Assembly (NCBI GenBank): GCA_018136815.1
Contig: CM030937.1
Coordinates: 3,709,820 to 3,773,819 of the forward strand
DNA: 64,000 bases
Direction: 5' to 3'
Source of the DNA: Isochrysis galbana
Lineage: Eukaryota > Haptophyta > Isochrysidales > Isochrysidaceae
Shown here: piece after piece, positions 28,736-37,900 of the stretch
How positions within the stretch are numbered: the first letter of the stretch is position 1
Layout of the letters: every line of letters begins with the position of its first letter
Translations under genes and position numbers: made by a program
The notes under the pieces: generated by a model
The model's input: the letters and a program-made list of their open reading frames with translations, nothing else
Database searches by the model: none
What the model was told of the DNA's origin: nothing

Positions 28736-28951
28736 TCACTCACAAGAACAGTCCGCTTCTTCTATGGCAGTATCTAGCGGATCCATCTGAAAGCTAATTA
28801 TTTGATTGTGATATCTCGCGGCGAATACTCGGCCGATGTTGCACGCCGCGTTGCGGTCACGCCCGAGGTGTTTGAGGCACATGGTACATCTTCGAAGACC
28901 GCGGATCTTGCGTTGTCGAGGGAGTCGAACGAAGCCAGCGAGCAGGTGCAC
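28736..28951 (-). pseudogene. Fanzor (eukaryotic TnpB-like) C-terminal fragment
   Basis: The 71-residue frame carries RRCTMC, then HLGRDRNAACNIG, the second zinc-ribbon CxxC followed by the RuvC-III signature (RDxNAAxNI) that ends TnpB and Fanzor nucleases. The aspartate of RDRN would be the third catalytic acid. The first CxxC and the RuvC-I/II regions are missing upstream; the frame enters unrelated low-complexity sequence after 28951. So this is the 3' end of a degraded gene, or a last exon. Fanzors are RNA-guided DNA nucleases carried by eukaryotic transposons. Guide-RNA sequences usually lie just downstream of the ORF; here that region (28660-28735) contains a GC-rich hairpin. Confidence 0.65.
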
Positions 28952-29269
28952 GAGAGGAGAGGACGGAGGACCGTACGGATGCGCGCCGAGTCGCCACCAT
29001 CGTGAGGAAGACGAGGCCGAGGAGAGAGCTGGAGGGTGAGCGAGGAGGGAGGAGGGAGACAGGCAGTAGGAGCCTTCTCACCGATGAGAGGGGGAGGGGA
29101 AGAGGGGGGAACCCCCCCCCGGGGGGCGGGAGAGAGAGAGAGAGAGATCAGAAGACCAGACCAGCCGTTTACGTTAATGTTCTCGTCATATACGGTAATA
29201 ATCAACCGGTCCCAGGGGGGTGCCCCAGGGGTTCCGCCCGTCCTCCGCGCCCAGAGTTCCCCCGCGGAA

Positions 29270-29560
29270 AGAGTGAACGCACGGCGTGCACCTTCCTGGA
29301 AGTTGCTATGCGCACGCACGGCGCCCCCGCGGGGGGGCGCCGGTGCACATCGCGCCGTGCCCACGCACGGCGTGCACATTGTGATTGCAAGTCATCACAG
29401 GTGCTGCGTAACGAAACATCTCTTATATGGCCAGTTTACGTAGTTGTGGGCCGCATGGGGTACACAAATGGAACGAGTTGACATGCGCACGCACGGCGTA
29501 TCCGCGGGGGGGACCGATGCACATCGCGCCGTGCCCATGCACGGCGTGCACCGATGTGAT
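29270..29560 (+). repeat. GCGCCGTGC / GCACGGCG hairpin cassette, second group
   Basis: Contains ACGCACGGCG at 29279, a full hairpin ATCGCGCCGTGCCCACGCAC at about 29348 with GGCGTGCAC following, and another at about 29518. Between them GAAACATCTCTTATATGG and TTTACGTA match 28030-28070. About five hairpin halves in all are shared with 27962-28250. Confidence 0.65.
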
Positions 29561-29628
29561 TAGCGAAGAAGCTTTGACGGCGTCTCTCTCTTATAATTTT
29601 AACATGATCTAATGTTAAACGACTACAA

Positions 29629-29806
29629 TACAACTGTGGACATTTGATCGCTCAATTCGACTGATGTCCCACTATTGACGGAACGACACCTAAAATAAGT
29701 TGTTTACGCTAGCCTGTATTTAATTTTAAAATAACGCTCTATATACAACTGTGGACATTCGATCGCTCAATTCGACTGATGTCCCACAATTGACGGAACG
29801 CCACCT
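29629..29806 (+). repeat. Two 63-bp direct repeats, 115 bp apart
   Basis: 29629-29691 and 29744-29806 share TACAACTGTGGACATT, GATCGCTCAATTCGACTGAT and GACGGAACG with about four differences. Each contains the right-end TIR of the Fanzor-bearing segment, so two copies of one transposon end lie in tandem. Confidence 0.8.
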
Positions 29807-29819
29807 CGCTCACCAATTG

Positions 29820-30455
29820 GATGCCGCTACCAGCACCAAAGTGCGGTATGCCGCCCTCACAGCCACGCCAATCGCGCCCGCCGCCCCCGCGCACTGCGTC
29901 GAAATCGGCCGCTTGCGGTGAAGCCACTTCAGTGAGGCCTCGCAGGGCCACCACTGAGTTGGTAGATAGGCACAGGATCGCACGGCAGAGTATCACTGCC
30001 GCATTAGTGAACTCTCCTATGCGACCCTGTGCCTTGGCCTTGGCCTCTGCTCCCCTGGACTTGGCGTACGCATGAAGCGCGTATGCATGAGCCCAGCGCA
30101 GGCCACCATCGGGCCGAGCTTGCACATGAGCCCTGGGCTCAATGCGCTCGCCTCGGCGAACGGCCTCCATGAGGGCCTGAACTTCTGGCAGCGCTCGCCA
30201 GCGTCCGAGGGGCCAGCCTCAGCTATGGAGGTCGGGCCGTGTCGAATTATCGTATGCCTGCGGCGCGATGGGCGGGGATATGTCACTACCGGACTGTGCG
30301 ACCCTCGAGATAGAGCGTGCGACCCACCAGGGACCTCCCACATCCCTCGCGAGGCGCTTGAGCTTGGGCTCCTCACCAGCTGGCAGCCATTGCGAGGCCG
30401 ACAGCCGGCGATCGGCCGACGCGGAACCTTCGCGTTTCTTATGGAGATTCGCCAA
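29820..30455 (-). pseudogene. Broken ORF of a probable mobile-element protein
   Basis: A single minus frame runs from the ATG at 30455 to about 29930, interrupted by one TGA at about 30216-30218. Before it: MANLHKKREGSASADRRLSA and WLPAGEEPKLKRLARDVGG. After it: RWRALPEVQALMEAVRRGER and AYAKSRGAEAKAKAQGRIGE. The 3' end fuses into the GATGCCGCTACCAGCACC repeat module. No family is recognised. The TGA may be a pseudogene mutation, an intron (a CCATAG acceptor-like site is adjacent) or readthrough. Confidence 0.4.
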
Positions 30456-30459
30456 CTAA

Positions 30460-30790
30460 GTTTATACTTAGTTCGCCCATGGGGGGGCACGAGCCCCCCT
30501 CTCTCTCCACTCCTCCCCTGCCATGGAGGAGTGGAGGAGGAACCACCCACTCTCCTGACACGCCTGGTGGCCTGCTAGGAGCACACTGCCATGCTAACCC
30601 ATCCCTCTCCCTCTCCCCTCTCCCCACAGGCAAGCCTGATTCGCCCGCCCTGTCCTGTCGTGGCCAGCCCATCCCTCTGACCAGCCCCTCCTCCCCCTGG
30701 GCCCCCCTGTTCAGGACCCCCCAGCCAGCTCCAGTCGACCCGCAAGGGCTCGGAGCGCATAGAAGAGCCCAAGCCGACATGGGCCGCCAA
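30460..30790 (-). repeat. Inverted copy of the repeat ending AACTAAGTATAAACTTAGTT
   Basis: The end is the imperfect palindrome AACTAAG-T-ATA-A-CTTAGTT (30456-30477). Next come CCCATGGGGGGGCACGAGCC, GTGGTTCCTCCCCCATGGCA-like text, and GACTGGAGCTGGCTGGGGGG. The same order, plus strand, is at 42350-42635; a shorter copy is at 60490-60630. Confidence 0.75.
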
Positions 30791-31072
30791 CAAAAGAACG
30801 CATAGACACTAACACTAACGACTTCATACCACTTTTCACATGCATCGAAAACGACGAACTGGCTTCTTTTTCCCCTTTACAGTACTGGCGCCATGCCACT
30901 CACATGTGCGACGCACATTAGCAACAGTGGCCCTACTGAAGATGACATTGTTTCCCGGAGCACATGTTGCCTTATGGCAGGTGCATGCATGTGCACAAAC
31001 AAGCCACACAAACAGGCGAGCCGACACTCAACTCTCTTCGCGTCTTTGTCCTCCCACCCGCACCTCTGGTAC
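30791..31072 (-). other. 3' flank of the glycosyltransferase gene
   Basis: No feature beyond probable 3' UTR of the gene whose stop is at 31073. Confidence 0.4.
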
Positions 31073-33136
31073 TCAATATGCAGTGAGGAGCTCCGGACAT
31101 TCAACAGGCTCTGGGCCAATGAGAGCCCCGCCCGTTGCCTTGTCGCCGTCGCGCTTGCGAGTCGACGTAAACGTCCAACATTCCCCAAAGTGTACCTTAT
31201 GCTCCTCGCCCAAGAAGTTGGCGAAGATAGCCCCGGTCGAATGAGGGTGGACTCCCCAGGTGCCCTCTGCCCACGGCGTGTACAAGCGCCCTCCCGCCAA
31301 AAACCCCAACGGGGAAACTCCGCTCCATGCCCATGGTCCTGAGCCCAACAAGCGGCCTACAATACCATCAGGTTCCTCATCCAGCTCCTTGACCGTATTG
31401 CCAAGCGAAGTGGACGAGAGAGTGCCCGATGTCTGGCGACCATCAAGCGCGGACGCCGTAAACGCCGTATGGTTCGGCGCAAACTTCAACGTCCAAGATC
31501 CACATTTCTGTCCAAGCACAACCTGCACGGCGCCACTATCTGCCAAGCTCCACGACCCAGATCCCCATGGAGAATGCAACCTTCCTCCGTGATAAAAGAG
31601 CAGGGGGGATTTCCCAGCCCATGACCACGGTCCCCGAGATACGATGGCACGCACAAGTGGAGATTGTTTGGAAGGAGGCCTCGTGAGCGCGCCGGAGAGT
31701 GAGGACTTGGTCCAACCCGTGGTCCCTTTGCCGCCCTGTGGCCAACCGGATAAGTTGGTAGCCGCCTCCACAAAGAGGGCATGCAGCGTTTTGGCGGCCT
31801 TGCTAGCGCACTTTGGAGGTGGCAGCATCGTCGGTGATGGATAAGAGCCCATGAAGTGGCGTTTGTCAAGCGACCACTCGCCCACAGTCGTGACTGGGAT
31901 GCCATCCGCGGTATACTCGAGGCCAAACGTGTAGTGGTAAATGTATGGGTTGCCATCTAGGTTAGCGTGCCAGAGCGCGGATGGCTCTTGCTGGAATTCG
32001 TTCCACACGTAGTGCTTAATACCCTGCTGTGCGGCCGCGATTGTGTAGCCCCACATCTCAAGCACCCACCCGAAGACGCGGTCCGCTGTGTCGTCGCGCT
32101 TCAGCTCGAACGAGATCCGGAGCCAGTCGGGTGTGAGACGCCTAAGCATGGGCAGGTGAATGAGCACGGGCGACGGGCCGCATGGGTCCACCTTCGAGGG
32201 ATCCTTTGCCCAGCGCTCGACGATGGGACGCAGCTCTGGCGCAGTTGGGTTCATGTAGCCGAAAGGGAAACAAGCCGGCATCTCGGGCGTCGCGCGGTTC
32301 GGGATCGGGCGCAGCATAACGTGATCTGTCTCGGCAATTAAGACGTAATCCTCCACAAGCTGTGGCACCTCTCCGGCGTCTATCTTGTTGAGTAGCTGCT
32401 GCACGCCGTGCGGACGGTTCATGACCGGGAACCCGAAATCGCACGTATTATCTCCACTGCTGCGGCACCCGTCGCCCTCGGCCAGCTGCTCAACGATGAC
32501 CGTCGGCATCTCGGACATCAGTCCGTCGCCCTTGCCGCTCTTGGAGTTGAGCATTCGTGTGAAGCCGCCCATCTCGCCGCACTGGTCCAGCTTCTTTTGC
32601 TTCTGGAAGTGGTAGTACATGATGCGTGTCTGCCACGCCTGGTACAGTGAGTCCTGGGCAGTGAGGATCACGTGATACGGCCATCGAGTCCGCCCGCACT
32701 TGCGAGCTCCAGGTGAAGCATGGGCGCCCAACCCGCCTGACCCTGATCGCACTCCCCTGCCAGCCGTCGGCATGGCCTTCGCGGCAGCGCCGCCGCCGCC
32801 GAGGTGGCTTGGATCGTGGGCTTCGACGTTGTCTGGCTGGAGGTCTGTTGCCTCAACGTGCTTCTTCCGGCCGCCGTCCGCCCGAGCTGGCTCACGTCCC
32901 TTCATCTCGAGCGCAACCAGCCTACGCTCGAGAAGCGCCAGCCGCTCGTCAGCAGTGAGGTGCGGGGCTCGGCGCGAGAAGGCGAGCTCCGAGTGCGCAG
33001 CGGCGACCTCTTGGTGGGCGCGGCTGGCTAGGCTGGTCATAAAAACGCCCAGAGCGAAGCCGACGATGAAGGCGCCCACCACCGTGGGCAGCATCGCGCC
33101 CGAGCCCTTCATGCCCACCGCGAGAGGGGAACTCAC
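31073..33136 (-). CDS. Hydroxyproline/serine O-glycosyltransferase-like type II membrane protein
   Basis: Single exon, 687 residues; ATG at 33136, with an in-frame ATG 24 bases downstream as alternative. One N-terminal membrane segment (about 14-38, LPTVVGAFIVGFALGVFM) and a stem predict a Golgi type II topology. The catalytic region (about 150-430) matches plant HPAT/SERGT-like transferases: YHVILTAQDSLYQAWQTRIM, GEMGGFTRML, YVLIAETDHVMLRPIPN (DxH-type metal site), PVLIH, FGWVLEMWGYTIAAAQ and HYTFGLEY. Those enzymes add arabinose or galactose to hydroxyproline or serine of secreted proteins; the exact sugar is not predictable. The C-terminus adds two about 90-residue repeats (GPWSWAGKSPLLF and GPWAWSGVSPLGF, each with GGRL..PW), an unusual extension that might bind substrate or glycan. 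Confidence 0.85.
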   Translation of the reverse strand: MSSPLAVGMKGSGAMLPTVVGAFIVGFALGVFMTSLASRAHQEVAAAHSELAFSRRAPHLTADERLALLERRLVALEMKGREPARADGGRKKHVEATDLQPDNVEAHDPSHLGGGGAAAKAMPTAGRGVRSGSGGLGAHASPGARKCGRTRWPYHVILTAQDSLYQAWQTRIMYYHFQKQKKLDQCGEMGGFTRMLNSKSGKGDGLMSEMPTVIVEQLAEGDGCRSSGDNTCDFGFPVMNRPHGVQQLLNKIDAGEVPQLVEDYVLIAETDHVMLRPIPNRATPEMPACFPFGYMNPTAPELRPIVERWAKDPSKVDPCGPSPVLIHLPMLRRLTPDWLRISFELKRDDTADRVFGWVLEMWGYTIAAAQQGIKHYVWNEFQQEPSALWHANLDGNPYIYHYTFGLEYTADGIPVTTVGEWSLDKRHFMGSYPSPTMLPPPKCASKAAKTLHALFVEAATNLSGWPQGGKGTTGWTKSSLSGALTRPPSKQSPLVRAIVSRGPWSWAGKSPLLFYHGGRLHSPWGSGSWSLADSGAVQVVLGQKCGSWTLKFAPNHTAFTASALDGRQTSGTLSSTSLGNTVKELDEEPDGIVGRLLGSGPWAWSGVSPLGFLAGGRLYTPWAEGTWGVHPHSTGAIFANFLGEEHKVHFGECWTFTSTRKRDGDKATGGALIGPEPVECPELLTAY

Positions 33137-33184
33137 GGCTGGCGGCTGGCTTCTCTCTCTCTCTCTCCCTCTCTCCCTCTCTCT

Positions 33185-33430
33185 CTAACTTTGACACTTC
33201 TCTCTCTCTCCCTCCCTCTCTCCCTCTCTCTCTAACTTTGACACTTCTCTCTCTCTCCCTCCCTCTCTCCCTCTCTCTCTAACTTTGACACTTCTCTCTC
33301 TCTCCCTCCCTCTCTCCCTCTCTCTCTAACTTTGACACTTCTCTCTCTCTCCCTCCCTCTCTCCCTCTCTCTCTAACTTTGACACTTCTCTCTCTCTCTC
33401 TCCCTCCCTCTCTCTCTAACTTCGACAGTC
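33185..33430 (+). repeat. Minisatellite, 47-bp unit, about five copies
   Basis: The unit contains AACTTTGACACTTCTCTCTC and a CT-rich body. Copies begin near 33187, 33234, 33281, 33328 and 33375, the last with an altered end (AACTTCGACAG). It lies directly upstream of the glycosyltransferase start, so it is in its promoter or 5' UTR. Confidence 0.9.
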
Positions 33431-34022
33431 TTGGCTATCCTATGCGCACGGAGTACGGACGCACCCCACAGCACTACTTTTCCTTCTGAGAGAGGGAGAG
33501 GAGGAGGAGACGAGAGAATGAGAAGAACAGAGCAGGATGAGGGAGAATCAACGAACTGCCTCGTCCTCTCTCTCTCTCTTCTCTTCGTCCTCTTGCCACA
33601 TTGGAATACTTCATGTTCTCTCAAGTACTCTGCAGTAAATTCTTTGTCATCACGCCTTCTCCTCATCTCTCTTCTTTCGTCCTCCATCTCTTCAACTTGT
33701 GGGAGCTTTTCAATTGAATGAGTAGGAGCTTTACTCCTACATAGGAGTACTCCCTGTAGGATCACATGAGTTTTGAATTTAGAAACTATGAGGGCACGGC
33801 CTGAACCCGCTATTTTCGTATGAGGTAGCGCGGCCACCGAGCCTGGGGGGAATGGCGGAGGAGGCGCTGCGAGGCTGGTGGAGGGCTCAGGAAATGTGCC
33901 CGCCCCGCCTCCGCGCGCGCACAGTCCGCCATCGCGCACGAGTACCCAGCTGGAGTAGGGTGGCTAACGGGCGCTACGGCGGGGCCTTCTGGGCGGTGCA
34001 GGGTGCTTTGGGGGCGAATGGC
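33431..34022. other. Unassigned
   Basis: Open frames on both strands with CT/GA bias, and no recognisable protein. A short inverted repeat around TAGGAGTACTCCCTGTAGGA/ACTCCTACATAGGAGTACTC lies near 33723-33762. Confidence 0.3.
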
Positions 34023-34100
34023 GAATGGTGCGGCCCGGGAAGGGAAACCTTTTAATATTCTCACCGCACACGCGGCCGTGGACCCACTACTTTCTTTTCA
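34023..34100 (-). mobile_element. Solo LINE tail, second subfamily
   Basis: Reverse complement: AGTAGTGGGTCCACGGCCGC, GTGTGCGGTGAGAATATTAA, AAGG. It mirrors the plus-strand copy at 34700-34765, so the two enclose about 600 bp as inverted repeats. Confidence 0.75.
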
Positions 34101-34101
34101 T

Positions 34102-34240
34102 AGCCCGGTCACTCACTAGGGGGGTGCGGAGGGCATATCTGTAATGGGCAAACGAAGCAGAAGCAGGCCTAAATAATAAATAAGCTCCCTATAGGTTCTG
34201 GTATGGGTATGGGAGATCAACAAAAAAACCGGGAGTCGTC
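34102..34240 (+). repeat. Truncated AGCCCGGTCACTCACT repeat
   Basis: First about 130 bp of the repeat seen at 27053 and 40381, with duplicated short words (TAAATAATAAATAAG, GGTATGGGTATGG). Confidence 0.75.
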
Positions 34241-34599
34241 ACGGAGCACTGTGGCACGAGGACAGAGACGGGAGCAGACGGGAGGGGCACGGAGGGCGCT
34301 AGAGCGAAGGCGCAGAGCGTATACGGGACACCAAAGAGAAAACGTCACGCGCGGGGGGAGGGGGGAACGCGCGGGAAAATGATAGACGGAAAGGGGGCCG
34401 GAAACTCAAGGAAACACTCGGGGAAAAGACGGGAGGGGAGAAAGAGAAAGGGGAGAGGGCTTTCGCGGGGGACCGATCGGGATGGTGCAAGGAGGAGGGA
34501 ATCGGGGCGCGACGACGGAGAGGGGGTCGCGCGGGAAAACCTAATCGGGAGCATACGCATACGAAAGGGGAAGTGTACAAGGCCCCCCTTTACCCGCAA
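34240..34599. other. Purine-rich repeat-derived sequence
   Basis: GA-rich on the plus strand; possible body of the LINE or other repeat whose tail follows. No coding signal. Confidence 0.3.
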
Positions 34600-34770
34600 C
34601 AAAGACCCTTCATCCCTATCCCCCTAGTAGTGCACGGGGGGAGTCGCCTGATGGCGGGGGGGGGGGGGGGGAAGGCCGGGGGAGTGGGGGTGTAGAAAGT
34701 TTGCTGCATGAAATAGAGTAGTGGGTCCACAGTCCACAGCCGCGTGTGCGGTGGGAATATTTAAAATTTT
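34600..34770 (+). mobile_element. Solo LINE 3' end, second subfamily
   Basis: TAGTGCACGGGGGGAGTCGC, a G-run (34657-34671), AGTAGTGGGTCCACAG and a GTGCGGTGGGAATATTTAAA end. It matches 22415-22620 in inverse orientation. Confidence 0.75.
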
Positions 34771-34986
34771 ATTATTATAATGAAGTTGACAACTCAAACC
34801 CTCGATCCTATAATCTATAGTGCCACTCCCCGTCGCTTTCCGCATCGAGCCCCAAGACGCAAGACGGACCGCGACGGTCACGCCACCCGGTCCATAACAT
34901 GCACAATGTGCCAAACAATGGATGGGATGCTTACCCACGTGCGCGACTAACAGATGACGCCGACATTCCGCCGCACTCCCCGACAC

Positions 34987-37900
34987 TCAACAGTTTTCCT
35001 CGAGCAGGCATTCATCCTCCTCCTCCTCAGACGAAGGGCCGTTATCTTGCAACATGCACGTGCCCGACTCGGCCTCAACCCCATTCCCGGCATTTTCCTC
35101 GAAGACACAACTAGCATCGTTGCCTTCATTCTCCTCCAGCATACAACCGTCGTCCTCCTCGCAATTGACGCCGTCGTTTTCCTCGAGCAAGCATTCTTGC
35201 ACGCCGTTGGCCTCATTCGTACTAGCTAGAGAAGCCTTGCCACCATGACTCGGGCCCTCGCCACTTCGCATAGCAATTCCATCGTCCAAGTTGTTTTCCT
35301 CCAACAAGCAGCCTTCATCCTCATCGCTGACGTCCTCCACATCGCGTGAGGGTGTGGTGTCTACCTCAAAGGTCACCTTGGGCTTGCGCTCAGAACGCTC
35401 TTCCCTCGCCTCTCCTTCACCGCGCTGATCGCCTTTCTTCTCCAGGTGAGGCGGCGCAAGAGACTCTGCCGCTGCGTCTACGTAGTCAAGGGAGTCCTCG
35501 GGCAATTCTTTTGGCGGGGCCGCGAGAGCGGGAGGCAGTGAAGCAGCTGGGTCGGCCTCGAAAAGCATCACTCGTCGGTTGGTGACGATTTGTGCTACTC
35601 GGCGCTGCAAAAAGCCCGCGTCTTGGATGTCCACCAAGAAGCCGTCTGACTGGCTGCGCTCACAAATGACGATCAGCTTGCCCTCTGGGGCAAGCAGCGA
35701 ACGGATAGAGCCCATGAATGCATCTCGCGCATGTTCGGGGATCATCTCCAGGACATCGCACAGTAGGACGAGTTGCGCGCGAGCACCCTCCGGCAGCTCG
35801 GGAACAACGCCCTCAGCCATGCGCATGGCGGTGACATTCGCCACCTCATCGCGCTTCGCTCGAGCCCGTATGGCACGAATCGCGTCTGAGCGCACCTCCA
35901 GCGCGAAGACGCGTGCGTTCGGCAGCGCGGCGGCAAAGGCGAAGGAAAAGATTCCCGTGCCAGCGCCAACATCCACGACGGTGGCATCCGACGATAGATC
36001 AGCAGCGAAAAAGTCGGCCACCTTGGCAGGCTGAAGCGCTTCAAGGCGATGTGTGGATTCGAGAGACTCCGTGATCGTTTGGTTTCCTTGGCGAAGCCGG
36101 TCTACGGGCTTGCCCGTCGTCGCGAGGGCCTTGAGCTCATCCAAACCCTGCATCTCTTGCACAACCTGATATACTTTGGACGCCGAGCCTCGCGATTCGA
36201 AATAAGACCATGCGGTCTCCATCCACTTGGTGTCGGCCATGGGGACGCGCAGTGCGTTCATCACTGTCTCCTTGACGGTACCACACTTGCGCAAGAAGAG
36301 CGGTACCAGAATGTCGTGGACGTCCTTGGCCGCCAACGCTGGGAGCCGCGCGCACTTGTTGTACCGCAGGAGATGGTACAGTGCGCGCGAACCACCGCAT
36401 GCGGCATCGTCAGAGGGAGACGATGCAAGCAGCTCGCACATCGCATGCAGCACGTCGTACGGCTCGTATAGGTCGGCGCTTTCATGAAAAATAGCTTGGT
36501 TAGCGACGTAACCGAGGATCTGGCACACGTCATCTCGCGCCGCCTGTACGAGAACCGCAGGAGACGGGCAAGTGAGAAGAACTTCAGGCGCTGCTATGCC
36601 CTAGGGCCTGCGCACGAAAAAGGAGCACTAATTTGCACAACAGCTAGCTCCTAAACCCAAAGCCACGTCTCGCAAGCTTTACGTCACTAGCTGAAGCTCT
36701 TTCACCTGCGTGAGCAAGGTGGTCGCCACGTTTGCGTTGAAGTCGTCGGAGTAGTTGGAGGGCTCGCGGCACTGCAGGAGCCAAACGGGCAGTCCAAGTC
36801 CGTTGACAGCGTCTATGGCGTGTTGAGTCTTGCCCATTGCTATGCGCAAGCACTGGAGCGCGGAAGCAGAGACAGGTGGCTGAGCGACCGCCATCGGTAC
36901 GAACAGGTTCCATGCTTCATGCCGAGAAAGTGCCTCCACAAATTCATCATCGGCAGCGACCTCTGCGCTAAGGCCGTCGACGATGGCCGCAAGCGTGGCA
37001 GTGGTACGTGCCGGCAGGGCTGCGATGTCCCGGAGCTGCCAGTTTGCGTCCTCATCGTCATCAGTCGCGCCGCGCTTCGCGATGGTATACTCCTCTCGTA
37101 CTGGGGCCTCGCCAACCATCTTTGAAATCAGCTCCGTCAAGCGCTTCGTGCGTTCCTTGAGCCCCAGCCGTTTGCGGCAAGCGGCAGATCCCATCGCGGT
37201 GCCAACTAGCCCTCGCGCGGGAACGTTGACATCTACGTTCCGAGAGTGCGCCTCGCGCCAAAATGTCTCGGGTGCACCTTCGACTGCGAGGAGGTTCGCG
37301 AGAGTTGAGGTGTCCCGCATGTCATCAAGCGCGGCAATGATGGCAACGTGCAGCCGATTGGACGACGAGTCGGGGAATGAGAGCACGTACATCAGGCCCT
37401 CGGCGGTGTCCGGATCATGCATGACCCGGCGCGCTGAGGCGCGGTGCCCCATGGAACCGAGCACGCGGACCGCAGCGCGCAGGACTTCAAGAGACGCCGT
37501 CGACTTTGCCCGAAGAATTGGAACCAGCTGGGGGATGAATCTGCATGGCGGTGGGCAGGGACGCGTCACGGGGACTTCAAAGGTATACACTCATCACGCA
37601 CTATCTCTCCGTTTGAGAGGTTCGATTACTCACTTGTCGAAGGCGACCTGATTGGTGGGACAGTCTCGAGTGGCTGCAGCAACCGTCTCCAGAACGGCGC
37701 AAAGCAACTCGTCTTTGCCCTTGGGCATGGGGCGAATGAGCGGAGCGAGGCTGATAAATCCGGCGGTCGCGAGCCGAATGTAGACCTGCGCGTCGTGGTT
37801 TGGCGCCGACTCGTAGACCAATCCTCCGGGGATGGCCTTGTCGTCAGTCGACTTCGACTTCAGCGATTGTAGCAACGAAGGTAGCTGTTGTAGGATGGCG

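Larger units (their letters stand above)
28265..29688 (-). mobile_element. Candidate Fanzor-bearing DNA element, TIR-flanked
   Basis: The left end GTCGCGTTCCGTCAAAAGAG (28265) and the reverse complement of the right end (29688-29661, GTCGTTCCGTCAATAGTGGG) match over about 20 positions with small gaps. On the minus strand, in order, the segment holds a hairpin-cassette group (29560-29270), the Fanzor C-terminal fragment (28951-28736), a GC hairpin (about 28705-28728), and the KKTKKMKTQHA frame (28668-28417). No transposase is recognised and target duplications are unclear, so the element limits are inferred. Confidence 0.45.

Noticed and set aside
28798-29379. 193-residue minus frame overlapping the Fanzor fragment
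   Set aside because: Different frame from the RDRNAACNIG motif and composed of Pro/Ser/Arg low complexity.
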